DNA of 64,000 nt from Christensenella sp964438705. Its GTDB lineage: Bacteria > Bacillota > Clostridia > Christensenellales > Christensenellaceae. The notes beneath the pieces were generated by a model that saw only the letters and a list, made by a program, of their open reading frames with translations, ran no database searches and was not told the origin of the DNA. The translations under genes and the position numbers were made by a program. The stretch is from positions 62,001 to 126,000 of the forward strand of contig CAYTKQ010000003.1 of assembly GCA_964438705.1 (NCBI GenBank), read 5' to 3'. Positions 24,100 to 32,096 of the stretch are shown in pieces (position 1 is the first letter of the stretch; every line of letters starts with the position of its first letter).

Positions 24100-24150
24100 G
24101 GCGTTGCTTCATAATTTTATAGAAGAACAATTTACAGGAGGTTTTAATAC

Positions 24151-26040
24151 ATGGGAAAAGTAATCGGTATTGATTTGGGAACGACGAATTCGTGCGTGGC
24201 GGTCATGGAGGGCGGTGAAGCCGTCGTCATCCCCAACGCGGAAGGCAACAGAACGACAGCGTCGGTGGTGGCGTTTTCGAACAACGGAGAACGTCTTGTG
24301 GGTCAGGTGGCAAAGCGGCAGGCGGTCACCAATCCGGATCACACGGTGATGTCCATCAAGCGCGATATGGGTACGGACAGGAAGGTAGACATCGACGGGA
24401 AGTCTTATTCCCCGCAGGAGATTTCCGCAATGATCCTGCAAAAGCTGAAATCGGACGCGGAAGCGTATCTTGGCGAGACGGTGACGCAGGCAGTCATCAC
24501 TGTTCCGGCGTATTTTTCCGACTCGCAGAGACAGGCGACCAAGGACGCGGGCAAGATCGCAGGGCTTGAGGTTCTGCGTATCGTCAACGAGCCGACTTCT
24601 GCGGCGCTTGCATATGGCCTTGAAAAGGATCACAACCAGAAAGTTCTTGTATACGATCTGGGCGGCGGAACGTTCGACGTATCCCTTCTGGAGATCGGCG
24701 ACGGTGTCATCGAGGTACTGGCGACGAGCGGAAACAACCGCCTTGGCGGTGACGACTTTGACGACAAGGTCGTGCAGTGGATGATCGCGGAATTCAGAAA
24801 GGACAGCGGTATCGACCTTTCGGGCGACAAGATCGCGCTCCAGCGGCTGAAGGAAGCGGCGGAAAAAGCGAAAATCGAGCTTTCGGGCGTGATGCAGACG
24901 AACATCAACCTGCCGTTCATCACGGCGGACGCGACAGGCCCCAAGCATCTTGACTTGAATCTTTCCCGCGCGAAATTTGACGAGCTGACGGCAGACCTCG
25001 TCTCGGCGACGGAAGGACCGACTACGAATGCGATCAAGGACGCGGGCGTAAGCAGCAGCGAGATCGATAAAATTTTGCTGGTGGGCGGCTCCTCGCGTAT
25101 TCCTGCGGTGCAGGATATGGTCAAACGCATTACGGGCAAGGACCCGTTTAAAGGCATCAATCCGGATGAGTGTGTTGCGATGGGTGCGGCGATTCAGGCC
25201 GGCGTTTTGGGCGGCGAGGTGAAGGACGTGCTGCTGCTCGACGTAACGCCGCTTTCGCTCGGCATCGAGACGATGGGCGGCATCTGCACAAAGCTCATCG
25301 ACAGGAATACCACAATCCCCGCGAAAAAGAGTCAGGTGTTTTCGACAGCGGCGGACGGGCAGACAAGCGTGGAAATTCACGTGCTGCAAGGTGAGCGCGA
25401 TATGGCTGCCGCCAATAAGACGCTCGGGCGTTTCACACTGACGGGCATTGCGCCCGCACCCCGCGGCGTGCCGCAGATCGAGGTTACATTTGATATCGAC
25501 GCAAACGGCATTGTGAACGTATCCGCGAAGGATATGGGAACGGGCACGGTGCAGAAGATCACCATCACTGCGTCCACGAACCTTTCGGATGACGAGATCG
25601 ACAAAGCGGTCAAGGAGGCGGAGAAATTCGCAGCCGAGGATGAAAAGCGCAAAGAAGAGGTGGAGGCGCGCAACAATGCGGATTCCCTCATCTACCAAAC
25701 GGAAAAGACCTTGAAGGACCTCGGAGACAAGGTCCCGAAGGACGATCAGAAAAAGATCGAGGACGAGGTCGCGTCGACGAAGGAAGCGTTGAAATCCAAC
25801 GATCCCGATACCATTAAATCCGCGACTGAGAAGCTGCAAAAGGTATCCTTCGATACATTTGGCAAAATCTACCAGCAGGCGGGTGGAGACCCGAATGCGG
25901 CAGGCGGTGCAGCGGGTGGTGCGGGCTTTGATCCGAACTATGATCCGAACGGCGGCGCGAAGAAGGATGACAACGTTGTGGATGCGGACTATGAGGTTGT
26001 TGACGACGATAAAGACAAAAAGGATGAAGACAAGAAATAA
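24151..26040 (+). CDS. dnaK: Molecular chaperone DnaK (Hsp70)
   Basis: A 629-residue Hsp70. ATPase domain signatures are IGIDLGTTNSCVAVMEGGE, VYDLGGGTFDVSLLEIGDGV and LVGGSSRIPAVQDMVK; the substrate domain includes LLLDVTPLSLGIETMGGICT, and the C-terminal tail is Gly/Ala- and then Asp/Lys-rich (ending DDDKDKKDEDKK). It binds unfolded peptides with DnaJ and GrpE. The gap of the GrpE-type proteobacterial insert is as in Gram-positive DnaK. AGGAGG precedes the ATG; a hairpin follows. Confidence 0.99.
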   Translation: MGKVIGIDLGTTNSCVAVMEGGEAVVIPNAEGNRTTASVVAFSNNGERLVGQVAKRQAVTNPDHTVMSIKRDMGTDRKVDIDGKSYSPQEISAMILQKLKSDAEAYLGETVTQAVITVPAYFSDSQRQATKDAGKIAGLEVLRIVNEPTSAALAYGLEKDHNQKVLVYDLGGGTFDVSLLEIGDGVIEVLATSGNNRLGGDDFDDKVVQWMIAEFRKDSGIDLSGDKIALQRLKEAAEKAKIELSGVMQTNINLPFITADATGPKHLDLNLSRAKFDELTADLVSATEGPTTNAIKDAGVSSSEIDKILLVGGSSRIPAVQDMVKRITGKDPFKGINPDECVAMGAAIQAGVLGGEVKDVLLLDVTPLSLGIETMGGICTKLIDRNTTIPAKKSQVFSTAADGQTSVEIHVLQGERDMAAANKTLGRFTLTGIAPAPRGVPQIEVTFDIDANGIVNVSAKDMGTGTVQKITITASTNLSDDEIDKAVKEAEKFAAEDEKRKEEVEARNNADSLIYQTEKTLKDLGDKVPKDDQKKIEDEVASTKEALKSNDPDTIKSATEKLQKVSFDTFGKIYQQAGGDPNAAGGAAGGAGFDPNYDPNGGAKKDDNVVDADYEVVDDDKDKKDEDKK

Positions 26041-26066
26041 ACGATACGCAAAAATATAGACTTCAA

Positions 26067-26100
26067 AAAAGCCAGAGCGGGGTTTCCCGCTTTGGCTTTT
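26067..26100 (+). terminator. Terminator-like hairpin between dnaK and dnaJ
   Basis: AAAAGCCAGAGCGGG and CCCGCTTTGGCTTTT form a 15-base-pair stem (one G-U pair) with a short loop. The T-run is part of the stem. It probably acts as a partial terminator that lowers dnaJ relative to dnaK. Confidence 0.7.
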
Positions 26101-26126
26101 GAGGGTCTTTGAGAGGGAAGAGATCA

Positions 26127-27236
26127 TTGGCAAAGGATTTTTACGAAACGCTGGGCGTTGACAAGAGTGCCTCGGCGGACGAAATTAAAAGTGCATACAG
26201 GAAGCTTGCCAAGCAATATCACCCGGACCTCAATAAGGGGGACGAGGACGCGGCGCATAAGTTCAAGGAAGTGAATGAAGCCTATCAGGTGCTAAGCGAC
26301 GACCAAAAGCGTCAGCAGTACGACATGTACGGGAATGCGGACATGGGCGGCGGTTTTGGCGGTCAGGGCGGCTTTGGCGGCTTCGAAGGCTTTGGCGGGT
26401 TTGGCGATATATTCGAAAATATTTTTGGCGGGGGCATGCGCGGAAGACCGCAGAACGGGCCGCAGCGCGGAAGCGATATCCGCGTGAGCATGCGTCTGGA
26501 TTTTGAGGAGGCGGCGCACGGCGTGCGGCATGATGTGAATGTCACGCGGATCGAGCAATGTGACGAATGCGGCGGAACCGGCGCGAAAGAAGGCACGGAC
26601 CGCCGCACCTGCCCGACCTGCAACGGAACGGGACAGGAGCGTGTGCAGCAGCAGACCATGTTTGGAAACTTCGTGAATGTACAGCCCTGCCGCACCTGCG
26701 GCGGAGAAGGTACGATTGTCGATACGCCGTGTGAGAAGTGCAAGGGAAAGGGTACGATCCAAAAGCAGCGCACCATTTCCGTGAACGTTCCGGCAGGCAT
26801 TGATAACGGGCAAATTCTCACGATGCGCGGCGAAGGGAATATGGGAAAGCGCGGCGGCCCGGCGGGGGATTTGCAGATCGTGATCTCTGTACGTCCGCAC
26901 AAGCTGTTTGAGCGGTTGGGGAACGACCTGTATCTCGATATGGACATCACCATGATGCAGGCTGCGTTGGGCGACGAAGTAGAGGTGCCTACGCTCGACG
27001 GTAAGGTGCGTTATAAGATTGAAGCGGGTACGCAGCCGGGGACGATCTTCCGTTTGAAAAACAAAGGCATACAGCATATCAATTCCAGCCGGATTGGCGA
27101 TCTTTATGTGCGTGCGAATGTGCAGATACCAAAGAAGCTCAACGAACGGCAAAAGAAGATCCTGCGTGACTTTGAGGACAAGATACGCACCAAGGACAAG
27201 GAAACGGGCTTTTCCAAGCCGAAGGACGCGTTTTAA
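26127..27236 (+). CDS. dnaJ: Chaperone protein DnaJ (Hsp40)
   Basis: A 369-residue type I Hsp40. The J domain (KDFYETLGVDKSASADEIKS, HPD in QYHPDLNK), Gly/Phe-rich linker, four CxxCxGxG zinc repeats (CDECGGTG, CPTCNGTG, CRTCGGEG, CEKCKGKG) and C-terminal substrate domains are all present. I place the start at TTG 26127 because the family begins (M)xKDFYE and GAGAGGGAAGAG lies just upstream; the frame extends six codons further to 26109 without support. It stimulates DnaK ATPase. Confidence 0.97.
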   Translation: MAKDFYETLGVDKSASADEIKSAYRKLAKQYHPDLNKGDEDAAHKFKEVNEAYQVLSDDQKRQQYDMYGNADMGGGFGGQGGFGGFEGFGGFGDIFENIFGGGMRGRPQNGPQRGSDIRVSMRLDFEEAAHGVRHDVNVTRIEQCDECGGTGAKEGTDRRTCPTCNGTGQERVQQQTMFGNFVNVQPCRTCGGEGTIVDTPCEKCKGKGTIQKQRTISVNVPAGIDNGQILTMRGEGNMGKRGGPAGDLQIVISVRPHKLFERLGNDLYLDMDITMMQAALGDEVEVPTLDGKVRYKIEAGTQPGTIFRLKNKGIQHINSSRIGDLYVRANVQIPKKLNERQKKILRDFEDKIRTKDKETGFSKPKDAF

Positions 27237-27270
27237 AAAAGAGCGGGAGCATATGCTTCCCGCTTTTTTC
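27235..27270 (+). terminator. Terminator after dnaJ
   Basis: An A-run and AGCGGGAGCAT pair with ATGCTTCCCGCT and a T-run (CGCTTTTTT), with a single bulged base. It ends the heat-shock operon. Confidence 0.85.
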
Positions 27271-27297
27271 TAAAGGGGATCAGGCTCTTCGATTGCA

Positions 27298-27327
27298 TTT
27301 ACAATCAATTTGTGGGTATAGTATAAT
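27298..27327 (+). promoter_or_regulatory. Promoter of the prmA-rsmE-mtaB operon
   Basis: TTTACA (27298-27303), 18-base spacer, TATAAT (27322-27327), 33 bases upstream of prmA. Confidence 0.75.
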
Positions 27328-27359
27328 AAAGATACGGTCGTGAGCGAGGTGCGGTATTT

Positions 27360-28301
27360 ATGAACTGGATGAAAATAGGAATCAGAACGCAAAAGGAAGC
27401 GGAGGAAATTGTTTCCGCCCTGTTGATCGAAGCGGGCGCGAAGGGCGTTTCCATCGAGGGAGACAATGAGTCGTGCGCAAAGGGAGGGCTTCCGTGGGAT
27501 TATCTTGATGAAGAGGTGCTCAAGAAGGTGCCATTTTGCGTAACGGCTTTTTTTCCGTGCGACGGAGAAGAACAGAACGTGCTGATAGACATCAGGGAAC
27601 GTGTACAGCGCCTAAAGGAAATGGAGCTCGGTATTCCGTTGGGCAGCATGGAGATTCTGACGCAGACCGTTTGCGAGCAGGACTGGGAAAACGCGTGGAA
27701 GGCATATTTCAAGCCTGTGAAGATATCCGATTTTGTTGTCATTAAGCCCACGTGGGAGGAATATTGCGCAGGCAGGGACGAAATCGTCATCGAGCTCGAC
27801 CCCGGTATGGCATTTGGAACGGGAAATCATGAAACGACGCGCATGTGCGTGCGCTTTTTGGAAGAATATGTGGAGCCGGGCATGCATGTGATTGATGCGG
27901 GCTGCGGAAGCGGCATCCTGTCCATCGCGGCGGCGAAGCTTGAAGCGGCGAAGGTATACGCCGTGGACCTCGATCCGGTGGCGGTGGAGGTAACGGCACG
28001 CAACGCGGCGCTCAATGGCTGCGAGGGGGTGATCGGTGCGGAAAAATCGGACCTTCTGACGCAGATGCCGGAGGGCACGAAGGCAGACATCGTGGTGGCG
28101 AATATCATTGCGGATGTTGTCATCAGCCTGAACAGCGTCGCAAAGGATTATATGAAGATCAACGGCATGTATATCTGCTCGGGCATCATTGATTCGAGGC
28201 TCGACGACGTGCTGGCCTCGCTCAAGGCAGAGGGCTACAAAATAATACAGATTCTGGAAGATGGAGAGTGGCGGGCGGTCGCGTGCAAGTATAGAGGATG
28301 A
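27360..28301 (+). CDS. prmA: Ribosomal protein L11 methyltransferase
   Basis: A 313-residue SAM-dependent methyltransferase that trimethylates L11. An N-terminal L11-recognition domain (MNWMKIGIRTQKEAEEIVSA) precedes the catalytic domain with motif I VIDAGCGSGILSIAAAKL, DPGMAFGTGNHETTRMCV and the post-motif ADIVVANIIADVVISL. GAGGTG precedes the ATG. Its stop overlaps the rsmE start (ATGA). Confidence 0.96.
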   Translation: MNWMKIGIRTQKEAEEIVSALLIEAGAKGVSIEGDNESCAKGGLPWDYLDEEVLKKVPFCVTAFFPCDGEEQNVLIDIRERVQRLKEMELGIPLGSMEILTQTVCEQDWENAWKAYFKPVKISDFVVIKPTWEEYCAGRDEIVIELDPGMAFGTGNHETTRMCVRFLEEYVEPGMHVIDAGCGSGILSIAAAKLEAAKVYAVDLDPVAVEVTARNAALNGCEGVIGAEKSDLLTQMPEGTKADIVVANIIADVVISLNSVAKDYMKINGMYICSGIIDSRLDDVLASLKAEGYKIIQILEDGEWRAVACKYRG

Positions 28302-29029
28302 GACGGTTTTTTAAGCAGGAAATCACGGGTGATCCGGTGCGGATCACAGGGCAGGAAGCAAAGCATATTTCCCGCGTACTGCGCATGCAGGAGGGAGATA
28401 TGCTTGTTCTCTTTGATGGAGGCGGCATAGACTATCTCTGCGAAATTACGGAGGTCGGCGCGGACGATGTGGCGGTTGCGGTCAGGGAGAAGCGGGAATC
28501 CGACCGCGAGCTTCCCGTGCGTATCACGCTTTATCAGGCGGTCATCAAAAGCGACCATCTGGATTATGCGGTGCAAAAATGCACGGAGGCGGGCGTTTTT
28601 GCGTTTGTACCCTTTTTAAGCGAGCGCTGTGTGAAACGTCCGGATGAAAAATCGGCGGCAAAGCTGGTGGAGCGTGAAAACCGTATCGCCATGGAAGCGG
28701 CAAAGCAGTGCGGGCGCGCGCGCATTCCGCAGGTGAGCGGCATCATAACGCTCAAACAAGCGGCCCAATCGCTCACAGGAAAGCCGGGTCTGAAGCTGGT
28801 GGCATATGAAAACGAGCGGAAAACGACGATTAAGGAACTGCTGCACGCAAGCAAAGAACAGGAGATACACCTGTTTGTGGGGCCGGAGGGCGGCTTTGCG
28901 CAGGCGGAGATCGAAATGCTCGAGGCGGAAGGGGTCGCCCCGTGTACGCTTGGAAAGCTGATTTTTCGTTCGGAGACGGCGGGCGTGGCCGCGGCGGCGA
29001 TGATACAATATGAAACGATGGAGAAATAG
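28298..29029 (+). CDS. rsmE: 16S rRNA (uracil1498-N3)-methyltransferase
   Basis: A 243-residue SPOUT-class methyltransferase. N-terminal PUA-like part (MRRFFKQEITGDPVRITGQE, AKHISRVLRMQEGD); the knotted SAM site is shown by IHLFVGPEGGFAQAEIEMLE and LGKLIFRSETAGVAAAAM. It methylates U1498 of 16S rRNA. It overlaps prmA by four bases and is followed one base later by mtaB. Confidence 0.96.
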   Translation: MRRFFKQEITGDPVRITGQEAKHISRVLRMQEGDMLVLFDGGGIDYLCEITEVGADDVAVAVREKRESDRELPVRITLYQAVIKSDHLDYAVQKCTEAGVFAFVPFLSERCVKRPDEKSAAKLVERENRIAMEAAKQCGRARIPQVSGIITLKQAAQSLTGKPGLKLVAYENERKTTIKELLHASKEQEIHLFVGPEGGFAQAEIEMLEAEGVAPCTLGKLIFRSETAGVAAAAMIQYETMEK

Positions 29030-29030
29030 C

Positions 29031-30302
29031 ATGAGAGTAGCCGCATATACATTGGGCTGCAAAGTGAATCAATACGATACGAATGCGATGATCGAGCTTT
29101 TGGAGGCGGATGGATTTCAGAGGGTGGATTTTCACGGGGATGCGGACGTCTATCTGATCAACACGTGCACAGTCACGAATGTGGCAGATAAAAAATCGAG
29201 AAACATGATCCGCCGCCTGCATAGCAGTCACCCGGAAGCGGTGATTTGCGTGTGCGGGTGTTTGGCGCAGCGCGAGAGCGAGGCGATCCTTTCCATCGAA
29301 GGCGTAAGCGCTGTGGTGGGCACGGAGGACCGTGGGGAGATCGTTGGGATCGTGCGGGGCTGCCTTGCGGGAGCCAAGTTCAACCGCGTGGCGGAAATCA
29401 CCGGAACTTTTGAAGAATTGCGCGTTTCGACGGGCGGCGAACTGACACGCGGCTACATCAAGATACAGGAGGGCTGTAACAATTTTTGCAGCTATTGCAT
29501 CATTCCCTATGTGCGTGGACGGGTGCGCTCCCGTGCGAAGGAAAGCATCATAAACGAGGCGCGTTCGCTCGCGGAAAACGGAATCAAAGAAATCGTTTTA
29601 ACGGGGATACATATTTCATCCTATGGGCAGGACAGCGGGGAAAGCCTAATTGGTATGCTGCGGGATTTGAACGGCATTTTCGGGGTCGCGCGCATACGGC
29701 TCGGTTCGATCGAGCCGCATGTCCTCACGATGGATTTTTTGCGGGAACTGAGGACGCTTGAAAAAATATGTCCGCACTTCCACGTTTCTCTGCAAAGCGG
29801 GAGCGATGCTGTTCTTAAACGCATGAACCGAAAATACACTGCCGCGCAGTTTGCCGAATACATAACGAACATCCGCGCCGCCTACGATCTGCCCGCGATC
29901 ACAACGGATGTGATCACCGGATTTCCGGGAGAGACGGAGGAGGAATTTCTTGCAACCTGTTCGTTTGTGCAGGCGATGGAATTTTCACGGCTGCATGTGT
30001 TCCCTTATTCCGAACGCAAGGGCACGCCCGCGGCGGAGATGAAAGGGAGCGTTTCCCAAAGCGTCAGAAAGGAGCGCGCGAACCGGTTGATCGAAATCGG
30101 GACGGCGCTTGAGGCCGTTTACGCAAAGCGGTTTTTGGAAACGATGCAGGGCGTGCTGTTCGAACAGGAGGCGAACGGTCTGGTGGAAGGGTATACCGAC
30201 CGTTATCTGCGCGTGCGCGCGCAAGGGGCGCTGAATTGCATCGAAAACATTTTGTTAAACGAATACAAAGATGGTATACTGTATGGAGAACAAATACGTT
30301 AG
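29031..30302 (+). CDS. mtaB: tRNA t6A37 methylthiotransferase
   Basis: A 423-residue radical SAM methylthiotransferase that converts t6A to ms2t6A at position 37 of tRNAs. N-terminal UPF0004 domain (AAYTLGCKVNQYDTNAMIEL, NTCTVTNVADKKSR), radical SAM motif in EGCNNFCSYCIIPYVRGRVR, and a C-terminal TRAM region. The AAYTLGCKVNQ start separates MtaB from MiaB and RimO. I chose ATG 29031, one base after the rsmE stop, over an upstream in-frame ATG inside rsmE, because it matches the family N-terminus. Confidence 0.95.
   Translation: MRVAAYTLGCKVNQYDTNAMIELLEADGFQRVDFHGDADVYLINTCTVTNVADKKSRNMIRRLHSSHPEAVICVCGCLAQRESEAILSIEGVSAVVGTEDRGEIVGIVRGCLAGAKFNRVAEITGTFEELRVSTGGELTRGYIKIQEGCNNFCSYCIIPYVRGRVRSRAKESIINEARSLAENGIKEIVLTGIHISSYGQDSGESLIGMLRDLNGIFGVARIRLGSIEPHVLTMDFLRELRTLEKICPHFHVSLQSGSDAVLKRMNRKYTAAQFAEYITNIRAAYDLPAITTDVITGFPGETEEEFLATCSFVQAMEFSRLHVFPYSERKGTPAAEMKGSVSQSVRKERANRLIEIGTALEAVYAKRFLETMQGVLFEQEANGLVEGYTDRYLRVRAQGALNCIENILLNEYKDGILYGEQIR
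30252..30280 (+). promoter_or_regulatory. Promoter within the end of mtaB, for the HIT gene
   Basis: TTGTTA (30252-30257), 17-base spacer, TATACT (30275-30280), 34 bases before the HIT-family start. Confidence 0.6.
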
Positions 30303-30313
30303 GAGCATGCGAT

Positions 30314-30658
30314 ATGGAAGATTGCCTGTTTTGCAAGATCATAGCGGGGGAGATCCCGTCGAACAAGGTATATGAGGACGAACTGGTCTATGCGTTTTAC
30401 GACATCGATCCAAAAGCGCCCGAGCATATTCTCATCATTCCCAAAAAACATATTACCAGCATTCTTGAAGTGAAGAACGACGATTTTTCGTATGTGGAGG
30501 CAATGATCAAAGCCGCGCAGAAGATTTCAAAGGAAAAAGGGATTGATGCGGACGGCTTCCGGCTGGTGTTCAATACGGGTAAAAACGGCGGACAAACAGT
30601 GCATCATCTTCACATGCACCTGCTTGGAGGACGGTATTTGGAATGGCCTCCGGGTTGA
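30314..30658 (+). CDS. HIT-family nucleotide hydrolase (HinT-like)
   Basis: A 114-residue purine nucleoside phosphoramidase-like protein. The N-terminus CLFCKIIAGEIPSNKVYEDE and the histidine triad HHLHMHLLGG are diagnostic for the HinT branch. It hydrolyses adenosine 5'-phosphoramidates or acyl-adenylates. ATG 30314 is chosen because TTAGGAGC lies just upstream and the length then matches the family; the longer frame starts inside mtaB. A neighbouring rpsU is common in Clostridia. Confidence 0.95.
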   Translation: MEDCLFCKIIAGEIPSNKVYEDELVYAFYDIDPKAPEHILIIPKKHITSILEVKNDDFSYVEAMIKAAQKISKEKGIDADGFRLVFNTGKNGGQTVHHLHMHLLGGRYLEWPPG

Positions 30659-30683
30659 AAATCCGCAGAATGCAGGATAACTG

Positions 30684-30712
30684 TTGACAGAAGGGCACAA
30701 TTTTACTATAAT
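30684..30712 (+). promoter_or_regulatory. Consensus promoter of rpsU
   Basis: TTGACA (30684-30689), 17-base spacer, TATAAT (30707-30712): a perfect sigma-A promoter, as expected for a ribosomal protein gene. The leader is about 60 bases. Confidence 0.92.
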
Positions 30713-30777
30713 ACAGGGGTATGAAATAGCTCCCAGTTCCGTTTATATGGGACAGAGTACGGGAGGAGGGGAGATCA

Positions 30778-30951
30778 ATGTCTGAGATACGCGTAGGCGA
30801 AAACGAAACACTGGAAAGCGCGCTGAGAAGGTTCAAGCGTAAATGTGCGAGAGCTGGGGTTCTGGCTGAAATCAGGAAACGTGAGCATTATGAGAAACCC
30901 AGTGTGAAAAGAAAGAAAAAAGCGGAAGCGGCAAGAAAGCGCAAGCACTAA
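30778..30951 (+). CDS. rpsU: 30S ribosomal protein S21
   Basis: A 57-residue basic protein (MSEIRVGENETLESALRRFK at the start, Arg/Lys-rich end EAARKRKH) clearly matching bS21. It sits at the anti-Shine-Dalgarno end of 16S rRNA in the small subunit. GGGAGGAGGGGAG precedes the ATG, and the gene has its own consensus promoter and terminator. It is short and easily missed. Confidence 0.97.
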   Translation: MSEIRVGENETLESALRRFKRKCARAGVLAEIRKREHYEKPSVKRKKKAEAARKRKH

Positions 30952-30983
30952 ATTGACGTTTCGCCATTTTTAAAAGCATCAGT

Positions 30984-31015
30984 AAAAGGAATCGATTTGT
31001 TCGGTTCCTTTTTTT
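30984..31015 (+). terminator. Terminator after rpsU
   Basis: AAAGGAATCGA pairs with TCGGTTCCTTT (one G-U pair) around a short loop, followed by further T residues. Confidence 0.82.
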
Positions 31016-31107
31016 GTTTGCGGCGGGAATTGAAATATTTGTGGGATTTTCGCGTGAAATGTGTTACTATTCTATATGTGAAACTATGTGCGGGAGGAAA
31101 TTTCCAT

Positions 31108-32085
31108 TTGGCAGAAAAAACGATAGATATCTCGTTTGACAGCATGGAGCAAATGGCTGGCGTGTTCGGCAGCTTCGACGAGAATATCAATATCATATCG
31201 GCGGAAACAGATACGACGATCCGCGCGACCCAAAACGGCATCTGCGTCACGGGGGAGGCCAAAAAGGCACAGATGGCAGCAGACGTGATCGATATCCTCA
31301 AGACAATGTATGGAAAAAACGAAACCATCAATCAAGATTCCGTCGGCTATGCGCTCGACCTTGTGCGCGACGGGCATCAGGAACTGGTGAACGAAATGAT
31401 GTCCGACGTAGTGGCGATCACGGCGAAGGGCAAGCAGATCAAATGCAAATCCTACGGGCAAAAGGAATACATCAAGGCAATACGGGACAACACGGTCACG
31501 CTGTGCATCGGCCCGGCAGGTACGGGAAAGACCTACCTCGCGATGGCGATGGCGGTGGTCGCGCTCAAAAACAAGCAGGTATCGCGTATCGTATTGACGC
31601 GCCCGGCTGTGGAGGCGGGGGAAAATCTCGGTTTTTTGCCGGGAGACCTGCAAAACAAGGTCGATCCCTATCTGCGTCCTTTGTATGACGCGCTTTACGA
31701 TTTTATGGGCGCGGACGCTTATGCGCGTCTCTCCGAAAAAGGCGTGATCGAAGTCGCGCCCCTTGCCTATATGCGGGGCAGAACCTTGAATGACGCGTTC
31801 ATCATTTTGGACGAGGCGCAAAACTGTACGATCGAACAGATGAAAATGTTTCTGACACGCTTCGGTGAAAACGCAAAAGTGGTCGTTACGGGCGACGTCA
31901 CACAGATCGATTTACCAAAGGAGCGCGCCTCAGGCTTGAAGCGCGCGGTTGAAATACTGAAAAACATCAAAAACATTGCGATCATTCATCTGGATCAGAA
32001 GGATGTCGTGCGTCACCCGCTTGTGAAAAACATCATCAAGGCGTTCGAGAAATACGAAAACAGGCGTAAGAATACGATCGTTTAA
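31108..32085 (+). CDS. phoH: PhoH-like ATPase
   Basis: A 325-residue cytoplasmic ATPase of the PhoH family (often linked to RNA metabolism with YbeY). A short KH-like N-terminal part precedes the ATPase core: Walker A GPAGTGKTYLAMAMAV, RIVLTRPAVEAGENLGFLPG, Walker B FIILDEAQNCTIEQMKMFLT and sensor VVTGDVTQIDLPK. I place the start at TTG 31108, 10 bases after GGGAGG; the frame runs 37 codons further upstream with no ribosome site and unlike the family. It heads phoH-pgpH-ybeY-dgkA/PAP2-era-recO, a common Firmicutes order. Confidence 0.94.
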   Translation: MAEKTIDISFDSMEQMAGVFGSFDENINIISAETDTTIRATQNGICVTGEAKKAQMAADVIDILKTMYGKNETINQDSVGYALDLVRDGHQELVNEMMSDVVAITAKGKQIKCKSYGQKEYIKAIRDNTVTLCIGPAGTGKTYLAMAMAVVALKNKQVSRIVLTRPAVEAGENLGFLPGDLQNKVDPYLRPLYDALYDFMGADAYARLSEKGVIEVAPLAYMRGRTLNDAFIILDEAQNCTIEQMKMFLTRFGENAKVVVTGDVTQIDLPKERASGLKRAVEILKNIKNIAIIHLDQKDVVRHPLVKNIIKAFEKYENRRKNTIV

Positions 32086-32096
32086 GGGGACGGAGA

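Noticed and set aside
26109..26126. An upstream TTG start for dnaJ
   Set aside because: It would add six residues (MRGKRS) that the family lacks and would consume the ribosome binding site used by the TTG at 26127.
24109..26133. A 674-codon open frame on the minus strand
   Set aside because: It is antisense to dnaK. Long antisense frames over hsp70 genes are a known artefact of codon bias. The composition is Arg/His/Leu-rich with no domain.
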